This document shows positions 14,828 to 21,670 of a stretch of DNA of 23,429 nt, in pieces. Source of the stretch: an uncultured Prevotella sp. (lineage in GTDB: Bacteria > Bacteroidota > Bacteroidia > Bacteroidales > Bacteroidaceae). Below the pieces are notes generated by a model. That model ran no database searches, was not told where the DNA came from, and saw only the letters and a program-made list of their open reading frames with translations. Both the position numbers and the translations under genes were made by a program. The stretch is from positions 1 through 23,429 of the forward strand of contig CALBJK010000262.1 of the NCBI GenBank assembly GCA_937892695.1, given 5' to 3'. Each line of letters begins with the position of its first letter. Position 1 is the stretch's first letter.

Positions 14828-15958
14828 ATGAGTGATATGAGAAATTTAATGTTTACTAAGATTGCCTTTGTATTTGTCTCCAGTCTTACGGCTGTGCAGG
14901 CAAAGGCACAGCAACCATCCTCTGAGGTGTGGTATGCCCATTCGTTTTGGGACAACATCTACGTAGGAGCATTTGGAGGATGGTCGGGACGCGCCGCATT
15001 CGACGAAAGCAAGACCAGTGGTTGGAAAAAACAGATGTCAGGACGTTTCGGACTTTATGTAGGAAAATGGATAAACCCATTTGTCGCAGTTCAGGCCGGA
15101 TATCGTTATGGGCGTGTACCATATCACGATTGGAACTATAACATGATTACAGCCGATGCCGTTCTGGACGCTACAGCCATGGCAAAAGGCTACAATCCGG
15201 AAAGGAAAATCCAGATTTTGCCTTTTGTCGGTTTAGGTGCAGTTTTTTCAAATCTTACGCGTCGTCAATCATTCGCTTTGACATACGGCGTTCAGGGACG
15301 GTATAATATTTCCGAACTGTTTGCTGTCAGTGTCGGCTTGCGAGGCGACTTGTTCGACAACGATGCCATAGAACCCGGACTAGCCGGCGCATCGAATATT
15401 TTTGCAATTGAAGCAGGAATAGTATATAACATCGGCGGACACAGTTTCAGAAAAACCGAAACCAACAGTGCGGCTTTAGAAAAAATAGGGATACTGACAG
15501 ACGAGGTCAATACTCTGCGTAAGAAGGTCGCCGAACTTGAACGTGAAAAGAAAACCGCAGCCTCTGTCAATGCCCAGCATGAAACGGTAGATAACGACTC
15601 GCTGAAGAAAGTATACTACACCGAGCCAAACGACAACAGACTCTATATTCACATCAGATTTTCAGAATTCAGTTCATATCTCTCAGAGAAAGAGCGAAAG
15701 AACATTGACAACATCGCTGAATGGATGAAGCAGCAGCCCGATTTTCAAATAAAAATTGCGGCATTCAGCGATAACCTCAGCGACAAAAATTATGATGATG
15801 AGCTTCGCCAGAAACGTGCCGAAGCTATACGTCAGATTCTTGTCAACAGCTACAAAATCAATCCTTCACGAATCGTAATCACAACTCCTGAAAATGAAGG
15901 ATACGTCAACAAGACTGACTGTAGTGCATTGATTGTCTTCATTCCAAGACGTAAATAA
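14828..15958 (+). CDS. OmpA-like outer-membrane protein (barrel plus peptidoglycan-binding domain)
   Basis: A 376-residue protein with a signal peptide (KIAFVFVSSLTAVQAKAQ, cleavage near residue 28; starts at residues 4 or 8 are also possible). Residues 35-205 alternate like an eight-strand barrel (NIYVGAFGGWSGRAAF, FGLYVGKWINPFVAVQAGYRY, FAIEAGIVYNIGG). A short coiled coil spans 214-245 (KIGILTDEVNTLRKKVAELE). Residues 270-376 are an OmpA/MotB-type domain that keeps the two residues binding diaminopimelate: Asp315 in FSDN and Arg330 in QKRAEAIRQIL. The usual C-terminal NRRV segment is replaced by DCSALIVF. It would link the outer membrane to peptidoglycan. Its position after gldL-gldM, in place of gldN, suggests it is the motor's envelope partner; this is inference. 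Confidence 0.85.
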   Translation: MSDMRNLMFTKIAFVFVSSLTAVQAKAQQPSSEVWYAHSFWDNIYVGAFGGWSGRAAFDESKTSGWKKQMSGRFGLYVGKWINPFVAVQAGYRYGRVPYHDWNYNMITADAVLDATAMAKGYNPERKIQILPFVGLGAVFSNLTRRQSFALTYGVQGRYNISELFAVSVGLRGDLFDNDAIEPGLAGASNIFAIEAGIVYNIGGHSFRKTETNSAALEKIGILTDEVNTLRKKVAELEREKKTAASVNAQHETVDNDSLKKVYYTEPNDNRLYIHIRFSEFSSYLSEKERKNIDNIAEWMKQQPDFQIKIAAFSDNLSDKNYDDELRQKRAEAIRQILVNSYKINPSRIVITTPENEGYVNKTDCSALIVFIPRRK

Positions 15959-16032
15959 TTGTTCGCGCCTGAATAATAAGACAGCGTTGTTGTTATGATT
16001 GGTAACAATTGAATGAAATAGCATCACAATAT

Positions 16033-16080
16033 AGTTGTGCAAAGACTTCTGCAGTAGTGTGGTAAGCCGCTTGCACAACT
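16033..16080. repeat. 10-bp inverted repeat between convergent genes
   Basis: AGTTGTGCAA (16033-16042) and TTGCACAACT (16071-16080) are exact reverse complements separated by 28 bases. They lie between the ends of the OmpA-like gene (+) and the channel gene (-). No T-run follows on either strand, so this is not a standard terminator. Confidence 0.6.
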
Positions 16081-16104
16081 GTGCTTTGAATCTTAAATCC
16101 GGTC

Positions 16105-17271
16105 TTAGTCTTGACACAGTCGCTGATATATCTTCAACCCGAAATCAGGAATGACAGCATAAATGTATTCCATAACTTCGGCCAGATGGTGCTCGTAAGG
16201 TTTCCATTGTTTCTGTTTAAGGAAAAAGTAGAATTCTACGGGTAAACCCGTGTCTGACGGTTCAAGCTGACGCACCATGAAGAGCATATTCGCATTTACG
16301 TCGTCGCGCGTGGTCAGCCATCGTTCTATGTAGCGGCGGAAGAGCGTCATGTTGACCATGTTTCCACTCATTTCATCTTCTTTCAAATATCCTTTGTCTG
16401 CTATCGACTTCTTCAGCTCGTCACTTGCTAGCGTGATGCTGCGGAAATCGAACATCACGCGGCGTGCCACTCTCCGTCCGTCTCCTTTCCACATGCCCAC
16501 CCAACTTTGGAATGACTCGTCGACAAGCGTACGGGGCGACACGGTTACTATAGTGTTGTCAAAGTTGCGAACCTTTACGGTTGTGAGCGATATATCTTGG
16601 ACAAATCCGTTTGCTCCGGCCTTTGGTACGGTTATCCAGTCGCCTTTGTGCAGCATATTGTTGCTCGTAAGCCTTATTCCGGCTACGAGTCCGGTAACGG
16701 TGTCCTTGAAAACAAGCATCAGAATGGCCGATGTTGCACCGAGTCCGGCAAGCAAAGTCATCGGGCTGCGGTCTATGACTACCGAAGCTATGATGATGAG
16801 CGAAATGAAAATCAGAATTATCTTGATTACTCCGCAAAAGGTGTGGAAATATTGCTGGGTGGTTGTGCGGTGTTCGCCTTCGAGCTGTTTGAACGAATCG
16901 ATGAAGGCTATTGCCAGCCTGAGCGAGGTAAGTACTATGCATACGGCAGCCGTGCGCGAAATGATTTCGGCTATTACGGGGTGAAGCTTGAAGACTGGCG
17001 GCAACGTCAGCCATACAACTATGGATGGAACGATGCGACTGGCCGACAGTAGTGTCTTCTCATTGAGCAGGATGTCATCCCATTCCACTTCTGTCTTTTT
17101 GGTAATTTGTACCATCAGAGGAACGAGTAACTTATGGCAAACGAAGAAAGAACCCCATGCCACGAGAAGTACGAAGAGAGTCATCAGTACGTGGGTAGTG
17201 ATGGCTGCAAGATTGGGCGACATCCCAGCATGGGCTATCAGCACTTCAAGGTAAGATGTTAGTTTTTCCAT
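16105..17271 (-). CDS. MscS-family mechanosensitive channel (YbdG-like)
   Basis: A 388-residue inner-membrane channel that would open on membrane tension and release solutes after osmotic downshift. Hydrophobic helices lie near 26-47, 76-96, 100-122, 146-168 and 170-200. The last is the pore helix (LLAGLGATSAILMLVFKDTV), rich in Gly/Ala as usual for MscS TM3. The beta-domain follows (MLHKGDWITVPKAGANGFVQ, VRNFDNTIVTVSPRTLV), then a C-terminal alpha-beta region. The extra N-terminal helices and the length resemble E. coli YbdG rather than the small MscS. It is the last gene of a three-gene run, 7 bases after the carboxypeptidase gene, fitting a joint role in turgor and wall maintenance. Confidence 0.9.
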   Translation of the reverse strand: MEKLTSYLEVLIAHAGMSPNLAAITTHVLMTLFVLLVAWGSFFVCHKLLVPLMVQITKKTEVEWDDILLNEKTLLSASRIVPSIVVWLTLPPVFKLHPVIAEIISRTAAVCIVLTSLRLAIAFIDSFKQLEGEHRTTTQQYFHTFCGVIKIILIFISLIIIASVVIDRSPMTLLAGLGATSAILMLVFKDTVTGLVAGIRLTSNNMLHKGDWITVPKAGANGFVQDISLTTVKVRNFDNTIVTVSPRTLVDESFQSWVGMWKGDGRRVARRVMFDFRSITLASDELKKSIADKGYLKEDEMSGNMVNMTLFRRYIERWLTTRDDVNANMLFMVRQLEPSDTGLPVEFYFFLKQKQWKPYEHHLAEVMEYIYAVIPDFGLKIYQRLCQD

Positions 17272-17278
17272 TATAGTG

Positions 17279-18544
17279 TCAGGGACGGCACAGTATTTCG
17301 CACACTTTGTCTTGAAAAGTCAGTGCATTGCGACGGTGCATCACGCCGTTGTTGATGATTGAAAACGCCAGTTTGTGCCCGTTTGCAGCCGTGCAGTAGC
17401 CTGCCAGGCTGCTCACGCCGACGAGTGTGCCGGTTTTTGCATAGACGTTTCCCCGGGTGAACGGACCGTGCATACGGCTGCGCAGGGTGCCGTCTTCGCC
17501 GGCTTGAGGCAGGGACGGGTGCAGATGCAGATAGATGTTGCTGTTCTGATAGGCGTACTTGAGCATCGCCACTTCGAGTTCTGCCGATACGTAGTTGTAC
17601 AGCGACAGCCCTGATCCATCGGCGATAGAGTATCTTGAAGGGTCGAGACCTATCTTATGGATGAGGCGTTTCATTACGGCTCGTGCACTCTTGGCTGTGG
17701 CCGGACGGTTGCCGGTGCTGGCAGCTATCTGATAGAACATGGATTCGGCATAGAGATTGTCGCTTTCTTTCATCATTCTCATCAGTATCTGGTCCATGGT
17801 ATGGAAGCGGCTGCAGATACAGAAAGCGTCTTGAGGTTTGCTGCCTACGGCTGTGAAGGCATCGACGACAATACCGGCTTCGCGCAACTCCTCGACAAAA
17901 CGGTCCATGAAGTAGTCCTTACGCGAGATGAGCAGCGGCGACAGGGTAGGATTGTCGTCATCCCAGCACCAGCCTTCGCCCAGCGTCTCTGCATTCTTCA
18001 TGTCCTTGTCGGCGTACATAGTGCCACGTATGGTGTCTACGCCCATCTTGCGTATGCTCTCGACAAAGGCCCGCATGTCGTCAGAGTTGAATTTTGGGTC
18101 GAAGCCGCCCACACAGTAGATGTTGCCGTTGAGTGTGCGGTTCTCTACACCGCCGGTATAGCACAGCTCGGTCTTGAACTGGTAACTGCCTCCGAGTTTG
18201 TCGATGGCAGTGATGGCGGTGAGGAGTTTCATTGTAGAGCCGGGACGCATGAGCTGGCGTTCGTTGTGACGGAAAATTACAGAATCGGCATCGAGGTCGT
18301 ACACCATCATTCCTACTTGCGAGGTCTCGAACATCGGGCTTTCGAGCATACGGTTCAGCTTCATCTGCACCGATTCTGGCCAAGGGCGGCTGATGCTGTC
18401 TGTCTTAATCTCGGTTACGACAGTATCTTCACCGATGGCTGCGGTGCTATCGTCTTCGATTATTTCTTGAGAAAAGAGAGGCGCGACCAGCAGCGTCGCA
18501 CAAAGTATTGTCAATAAAAATCGTTTCATTGTCTTTCTAATCAT
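17279..18544 (-). CDS. dacB: D-alanyl-D-alanine carboxypeptidase/endopeptidase (PBP4, peptidase S13)
   Basis: A 421-residue periplasmic low-molecular-mass penicillin-binding protein that trims or cuts peptidoglycan peptide cross-links. A signal peptide is present (RFLLTILCATLLVAPLFSQ). The three active-site motifs are intact: SxxK at 103-106 (PGSTMKLL), SDN at 261-263 (KESDNLYAES) and KTG at 370-372 (YAKTGTLVG). Between the first two lies the family's insertion, seen from GGFDPKFNSDDMRAF onward. It is shorter than E. coli PBP4 (477 residues). The annotated ATG overlaps the upstream stop by 8 bases. A second ATG five codons later (18529) would give an equally good signal peptide and remove the overlap. 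Neighbours are a PH-domain membrane protein and an MscS-type channel. Confidence 0.92.
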   Translation of the reverse strand: MIRKTMKRFLLTILCATLLVAPLFSQEIIEDDSTAAIGEDTVVTEIKTDSISRPWPESVQMKLNRMLESPMFETSQVGMMVYDLDADSVIFRHNERQLMRPGSTMKLLTAITAIDKLGGSYQFKTELCYTGGVENRTLNGNIYCVGGFDPKFNSDDMRAFVESIRKMGVDTIRGTMYADKDMKNAETLGEGWCWDDDNPTLSPLLISRKDYFMDRFVEELREAGIVVDAFTAVGSKPQDAFCICSRFHTMDQILMRMMKESDNLYAESMFYQIAASTGNRPATAKSARAVMKRLIHKIGLDPSRYSIADGSGLSLYNYVSAELEVAMLKYAYQNSNIYLHLHPSLPQAGEDGTLRSRMHGPFTRGNVYAKTGTLVGVSSLAGYCTAANGHKLAFSIINNGVMHRRNALTFQDKVCEILCRP

Positions 18545-18947
18545 TGTCCGCGTAGGTTTCGTTCACTTTCTTCATCAGAAAAGTGTAGAATGCGTCTTCG
18601 TTTTCAGGCTGTACTGAAGTTGTATGTCCAGCACCGAATCTGATAATTATGTGTGGTTGGTTCAGCAGACGACCACTGACGCGCGTGGCACGTACTACTT
18701 CGCCGAGCCTTATTGTCTTTGTCTGGGAGAAGCGTCCCGAGTAAATAAGTAAGGTTTTGTTGTCTGTGAAAGTGTAGGTACTGTGGATGAGCCGTTCTAT
18801 TACGATTACGGTGAGCAGCATCATTGCCAGTCCTGCAACTACAGCACCGGGTGTATGGTGCAGGAAAAGCATCAGCGACACGGCAGCTGGCAGAATGGCT
18901 GCAGCCACTCCGTAAGCGTCAACTCTTCTGTGAAAGGTTCTTTCCAT
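18537..18947 (-). CDS. Small membrane protein with bacterial PH-like domain
   Basis: A 136-residue protein. Two hydrophobic helices (YGVAAAILPAAVSLMLFL, 12-29, and GAVVAGLAMMLLTVIVIERL, 34-53) are followed by about 80 residues that match a bacterial pleckstrin-like domain: YTFTDNKTLLIYSGRFSQTK, TIRLGEVVRATRVSGRLLNQ and PENEDAFYTFLMKK. The layout resembles the bPH_4 family found in small membrane proteins of Firmicutes and Bacteroidota, function unknown; that match is from memory. It overlaps the carboxypeptidase gene by 8 bases and is the first gene of the run. Two -7 boxes in a 66-base tandem repeat precede it. Confidence 0.75.
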   Translation of the reverse strand: MERTFHRRVDAYGVAAAILPAAVSLMLFLHHTPGAVVAGLAMMLLTVIVIERLIHSTYTFTDNKTLLIYSGRFSQTKTIRLGEVVRATRVSGRLLNQPHIIIRFGAGHTTSVQPENEDAFYTFLMKKVNETYADND

Positions 18948-19021
18948 ATTGATTGCAAGAATAAAGCAAATGGGCGCAATGAAAGCTTGCTTTAAAATTG
19001 CCGAGTGCAGCCTATCTTCTG

Positions 19022-19029
19022 CAAAGATA
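19022..19029 (-). promoter_or_regulatory. Promoter -7 box, proximal repeat copy
   Basis: TATCTTTG on the - strand matches TAnnTTTG. A TTTC lies 17 bases upstream as a weak -33. Expected transcript start is near 19015, with a leader of about 68 bases before the PH-domain gene. Confidence 0.5.
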
Positions 19030-19087
19030 GTGCAAATGAGCGCAATGAAAGCTTGCTTTAAAATTGCCGAGTGCAGCCTATCTTCTG

Positions 19088-19095
19088 CAAAGGTA
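19088..19095 (-). promoter_or_regulatory. Promoter -7 box, distal repeat copy
   Basis: TACCTTTG on the - strand matches TAnnTTTG despite the base change from the proximal copy. Its upstream flank is unique sequence without a clear -33. The leader would be about 134 bases. Confidence 0.35.
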
Positions 19096-19162
19096 GCAAT
19101 ATTATCTTGATTAGTGTGACAGTCAGCTTCTTATTAACGTGTGTTCAATGTTTTTATTAAAC

Positions 19163-19206
19163 AAAAAAACGAGAGAACCATTACAGTCCTCTCGTTAATT
19201 TTTTTT
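19163..19206 (-). terminator. Rho-independent terminator of the TonB receptor operon
   Basis: AACGAGAG (19168-19175) and CTCTCGTT (19189-19196) form an 8-bp stem with a 13-base loop. An A-run lies on the left (19163-19169) and a T-run on the right (19199-19206), so it can act on both strands. It is 10 bases after the stop of the last - strand gene, which is its evident client. Confidence 0.85.
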
Positions 19207-19216
19207 GTTTATAATG

Positions 19217-20758
19217 CTATTTCTTAGTTACTTTGTAGAAAACAGGATGACGGTTGACATATTGTGAAGAATAGGTTCCCATCGTGTATTCTGCCGTATT
19301 TGTTTTGCTGTACCAAGAGAATATAAGGAACTTGTTTGAACTCTTATTACTTGTCACTTTGCAATCATTCGTCATGTCGTGTTCATTTGATGGTGCGTCA
19401 GCAAAAGTCCATACGGTTGAACCATCAGCCTCTGTCGGAACAAGATTGGTGTGAGTCCCGTTTATGGAGACTCCTATGTACTTTCCGTCATAACCTTTAA
19501 TGGTGAACCCATTACCGCTCTTTTTTAAGGAGAATACGCATTCATTGCTTACTGAGCCTTTATAAGCTTCAGCAGCTACGTAATAGCTTGAATAAACTTC
19601 GTGCTTCATAAGGTAATTGGTTCCTTCGTAAGTGTACCCGATAGCGTATGTACCTTCGGTGATGTCCTTGGCAGCTACTGATTCACCCAACGCATATTCG
19701 CCTGTAGTAGGTTCATCGCCACCTGAAGGTTTCTTTCCGAGTTCTTTACCATCAATCTTGGCGTAAGATACGCTCTTCAAACCTGTCACACCAAAATATT
19801 TTTCAAGATTACCGTAAAGAACGACTTCCTTTTTATAGTTGTCTGCATTATCCTTCAAGTTCAGGCCTGTGCGCACTTCTCCATAAGGAAGCTGTACCGG
19901 TATGCACTTTTTAACGTCTGTCTCAGATGCTGATTGAGCAATAAGGATATTGGTCTGTGAGGTAACATTGTTGCCTGTGAATTTTGCTCCTTCATCTATT
20001 GACATTCCGTCAACGTAACCGACTATAAAACCTTTCACGTAGACATTCTCTGCACTTGCTTTTGCCAGTGCAGCAGTTACGTCGTATGGAGATTCTTCCG
20101 TGCCTTCTCCCTCGCCTTCTGACGGTGGGGTTACAGGCGTTTCGTCAACCTTGCCTTCTTTTATAACAAGGTTTTTCAGCTCGAAATTTGCCGAACTTGA
20201 ACCGCAAGCATAGTAGAACGCTATGACAATGTTGCTTTTCCCGATAAACTGGGTCGGAACATTCTTTGCATAGTTATACCATGTTGTCCAGTCGCTTCCT
20301 TCTGTAAGCGTTCCCGTTATGTCTGTCCATTTAGTGCTTGTCGGATCGCCGGTGTAGTTGTCTGTGATGTAGACTTTGTTCACAGCTCCATCTCTATTAT
20401 AGCGGAAGATGTAGTCGAACGAAATGCTTGCTTCTTTTGCAGATGACAAGTCGATGGCCGGAGAGACGAGGTAGGCTTCAGACTCTGTAGTCTCTTTGGT
20501 GCTGCTGTTATATCCTGTGCCGACAGCATAGCCTCCGTTACGGCTTTCATATTCCCAAGGTATACCCTTTATAGTCTTTGCTTCAAAATCTCCAAGCGAC
20601 TTGGCGAAGCTTTCCTGAAAGTATGTCCCCTCTGGAATTTCGGGCGTATCGCCTCCGTTGCCGTTAGGGTCGTCGTAGGGTTCTGGCACGTCTTCACAGC
20701 TTGTGAAAGCGAATGCCGTCATCAGTGTGACGAGCATCGAATAGAATATCTTTTTCAT
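19217..20758 (-). CDS. Surface lipoprotein: choice-of-anchor J plus DUF6359 (OB-like) domains
   Basis: A 513-residue lipoprotein with signal peptide MKKIFYSMLVTLMTAF and lipobox FTSC (Cys21). An acidic, Pro/Gly-rich tether follows (EDVPEPYDDPNGNGGDTPEI). Residues about 45-210 resemble a choice-of-anchor J beta-sandwich (YFQESFAKSLGDFEAKTIKG, AYLVSPAIDLSSAKEASISF). After a Glu/Gly linker (GEGEGTEESP), residues about 228-345 resemble the DUF6359 OB-fold (YDVTAALAKASAENVYVKGF, ILIAQS, VVLYGNLEKYFG). The last 150 residues form a third beta-rich domain I cannot name. No type IX secretion tail is evident. It is the last of three genes with the TonB receptor. Domain names are from memory; a surface role in binding substrate for the receptor is inferred. 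Confidence 0.75.
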   Translation of the reverse strand: MKKIFYSMLVTLMTAFAFTSCEDVPEPYDDPNGNGGDTPEIPEGTYFQESFAKSLGDFEAKTIKGIPWEYESRNGGYAVGTGYNSSTKETTESEAYLVSPAIDLSSAKEASISFDYIFRYNRDGAVNKVYITDNYTGDPTSTKWTDITGTLTEGSDWTTWYNYAKNVPTQFIGKSNIVIAFYYACGSSSANFELKNLVIKEGKVDETPVTPPSEGEGEGTEESPYDVTAALAKASAENVYVKGFIVGYVDGMSIDEGAKFTGNNVTSQTNILIAQSASETDVKKCIPVQLPYGEVRTGLNLKDNADNYKKEVVLYGNLEKYFGVTGLKSVSYAKIDGKELGKKPSGGDEPTTGEYALGESVAAKDITEGTYAIGYTYEGTNYLMKHEVYSSYYVAAEAYKGSVSNECVFSLKKSGNGFTIKGYDGKYIGVSINGTHTNLVPTEADGSTVWTFADAPSNEHDMTNDCKVTSNKSSNKFLIFSWYSKTNTAEYTMGTYSSQYVNRHPVFYKVTKK

Positions 20759-20788
20759 AATTATGTTTGTTTCTTTTGGTTTACGTTT

Positions 20789-21646
20789 TTATTTTACTTC
20801 TTCTATGTCTTCAGACGAGCGCAGCAGTATCTGCCATGTGTTGCGATAGCGGGTGAAGATACCGGTCAGGTTGACTTTGCCAGTCGGCATTTTAGTGGCC
20901 GCAAAGTCAGCGTAGCTGCTTGTACGCACTACGATGTTGGAAGTGCTGAAGCCCTTTATACCACGGTTCACGCTGTTGGCCGCATCCTTTAGGTCTTCTG
21001 GCGCGAAGGTTTCAGTACCTGTAGCGTCGGCCATTGTCACGCCCTTGATAGTCATCAGTTTGCCGCAGTTATCCTTCAGATACTGTTCGTCTTTAACTTT
21101 CGACTGGTCGAACTCAACCGGTGTAACCTTCGAAGCGTCTGCTGAGCCGAGTATCTTGAAGTGCTCTTGCCATACGGTACGGTTCATGCGGCTGACGTAG
21201 GTGCTTCCGCTCTTGTTGGTGTAGGGCGTGCCTATCTCCGGCTGCTGTCCGTATCCGCCGACCCACAGGTCTTTGAGGTTGACAAGGATTTCCTGTCCAA
21301 CAGGCAGATAAGAGAACAGTCCGCCCTGCGAAATGCATACGATTATGGCTCCAGTACCGTCGTCGATTGCCACATTATTATAAATGTTGCCGCCGATGTC
21401 GTTGCCCACGACACGGCCCTTTATCTGTACATCGTCGGTAATCTGTTCGAGTGAGTTGGTACTGTTGAAAACCGTAGCCGAATATTTTGACTTCAGCTCG
21501 GCTATGGTCATCACGTTGTTCTCCTGCAGTTCGTTGTTTCCGAACGGTGGAACCGATGTGTCGGGGGCATCCCAGTCACCGTCCATACATGAGGCAAGTC
21601 CAATTGTGCAAACAACGGCAAGCAGCAACATCTTGATATATTTCAT
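20789..21646 (-). CDS. DUF5689-type lipoprotein
   Basis: A 285-residue lipoprotein from the ATG at 21646. The frame also has ATGs at 21655 and 21670, but the signal peptide (MKYIKMLLLAVVCTIGLASC) begins here. Cys20 is followed by MDGDWDAPD, an acidic surface-type start. The mature protein matches DUF5689: TIAELKSKYSATV, then an OB-like core (VQIKGRVVGNDIGGNIYNNV, IDDGTGAIIVCI, PVGQEILVNLKDLWVGGYGQ) and a second similar strand set ending FTRYRNTWQILLRSSEDIEE, which is typical of OB-fold domains in secreted nuclease-linked proteins. It lies directly after the TonB receptor gene (25 bases) and 30 bases before the next lipoprotein gene. Ligand unknown. Confidence 0.8.
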   Translation of the reverse strand: MKYIKMLLLAVVCTIGLASCMDGDWDAPDTSVPPFGNNELQENNVMTIAELKSKYSATVFNSTNSLEQITDDVQIKGRVVGNDIGGNIYNNVAIDDGTGAIIVCISQGGLFSYLPVGQEILVNLKDLWVGGYGQQPEIGTPYTNKSGSTYVSRMNRTVWQEHFKILGSADASKVTPVEFDQSKVKDEQYLKDNCGKLMTIKGVTMADATGTETFAPEDLKDAANSVNRGIKGFSTSNIVVRTSSYADFAATKMPTGKVNLTGIFTRYRNTWQILLRSSEDIEEVK

Positions 21647-21670
21647 ATTTTCCATTTTCAAAATATCCAT

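Larger units (their letters stand above)
18966..19097. repeat. 66-base tandem duplication upstream of the PH/dacB/mscS operon
   Basis: Bases 18966-19031 and 19032-19097 are two head-to-tail copies differing at three positions (18973/19039 G/A, 19027/19093 A/G, 19031/19097 T/C). Each copy contains two small inverted repeats (AAAGC-tt-GCTTT, and CTATCTT-ctgca-AAGATAG, the latter perfect only in the left copy). On the - strand each copy has a consensus -7 box. Confidence 0.95.

Noticed and set aside
17657..18517. 286-codon ORF on the + strand opposite dacB
   Set aside because: Antisense shadow; dacB carries all three penicillin-binding motifs in frame.
19217..20758. Type IX secretion cargo tail on the large lipoprotein
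   Set aside because: The C-terminus (HPVFYKVTKK) lacks the conserved features of a T9SS sorting domain, and the protein has a lipobox instead.
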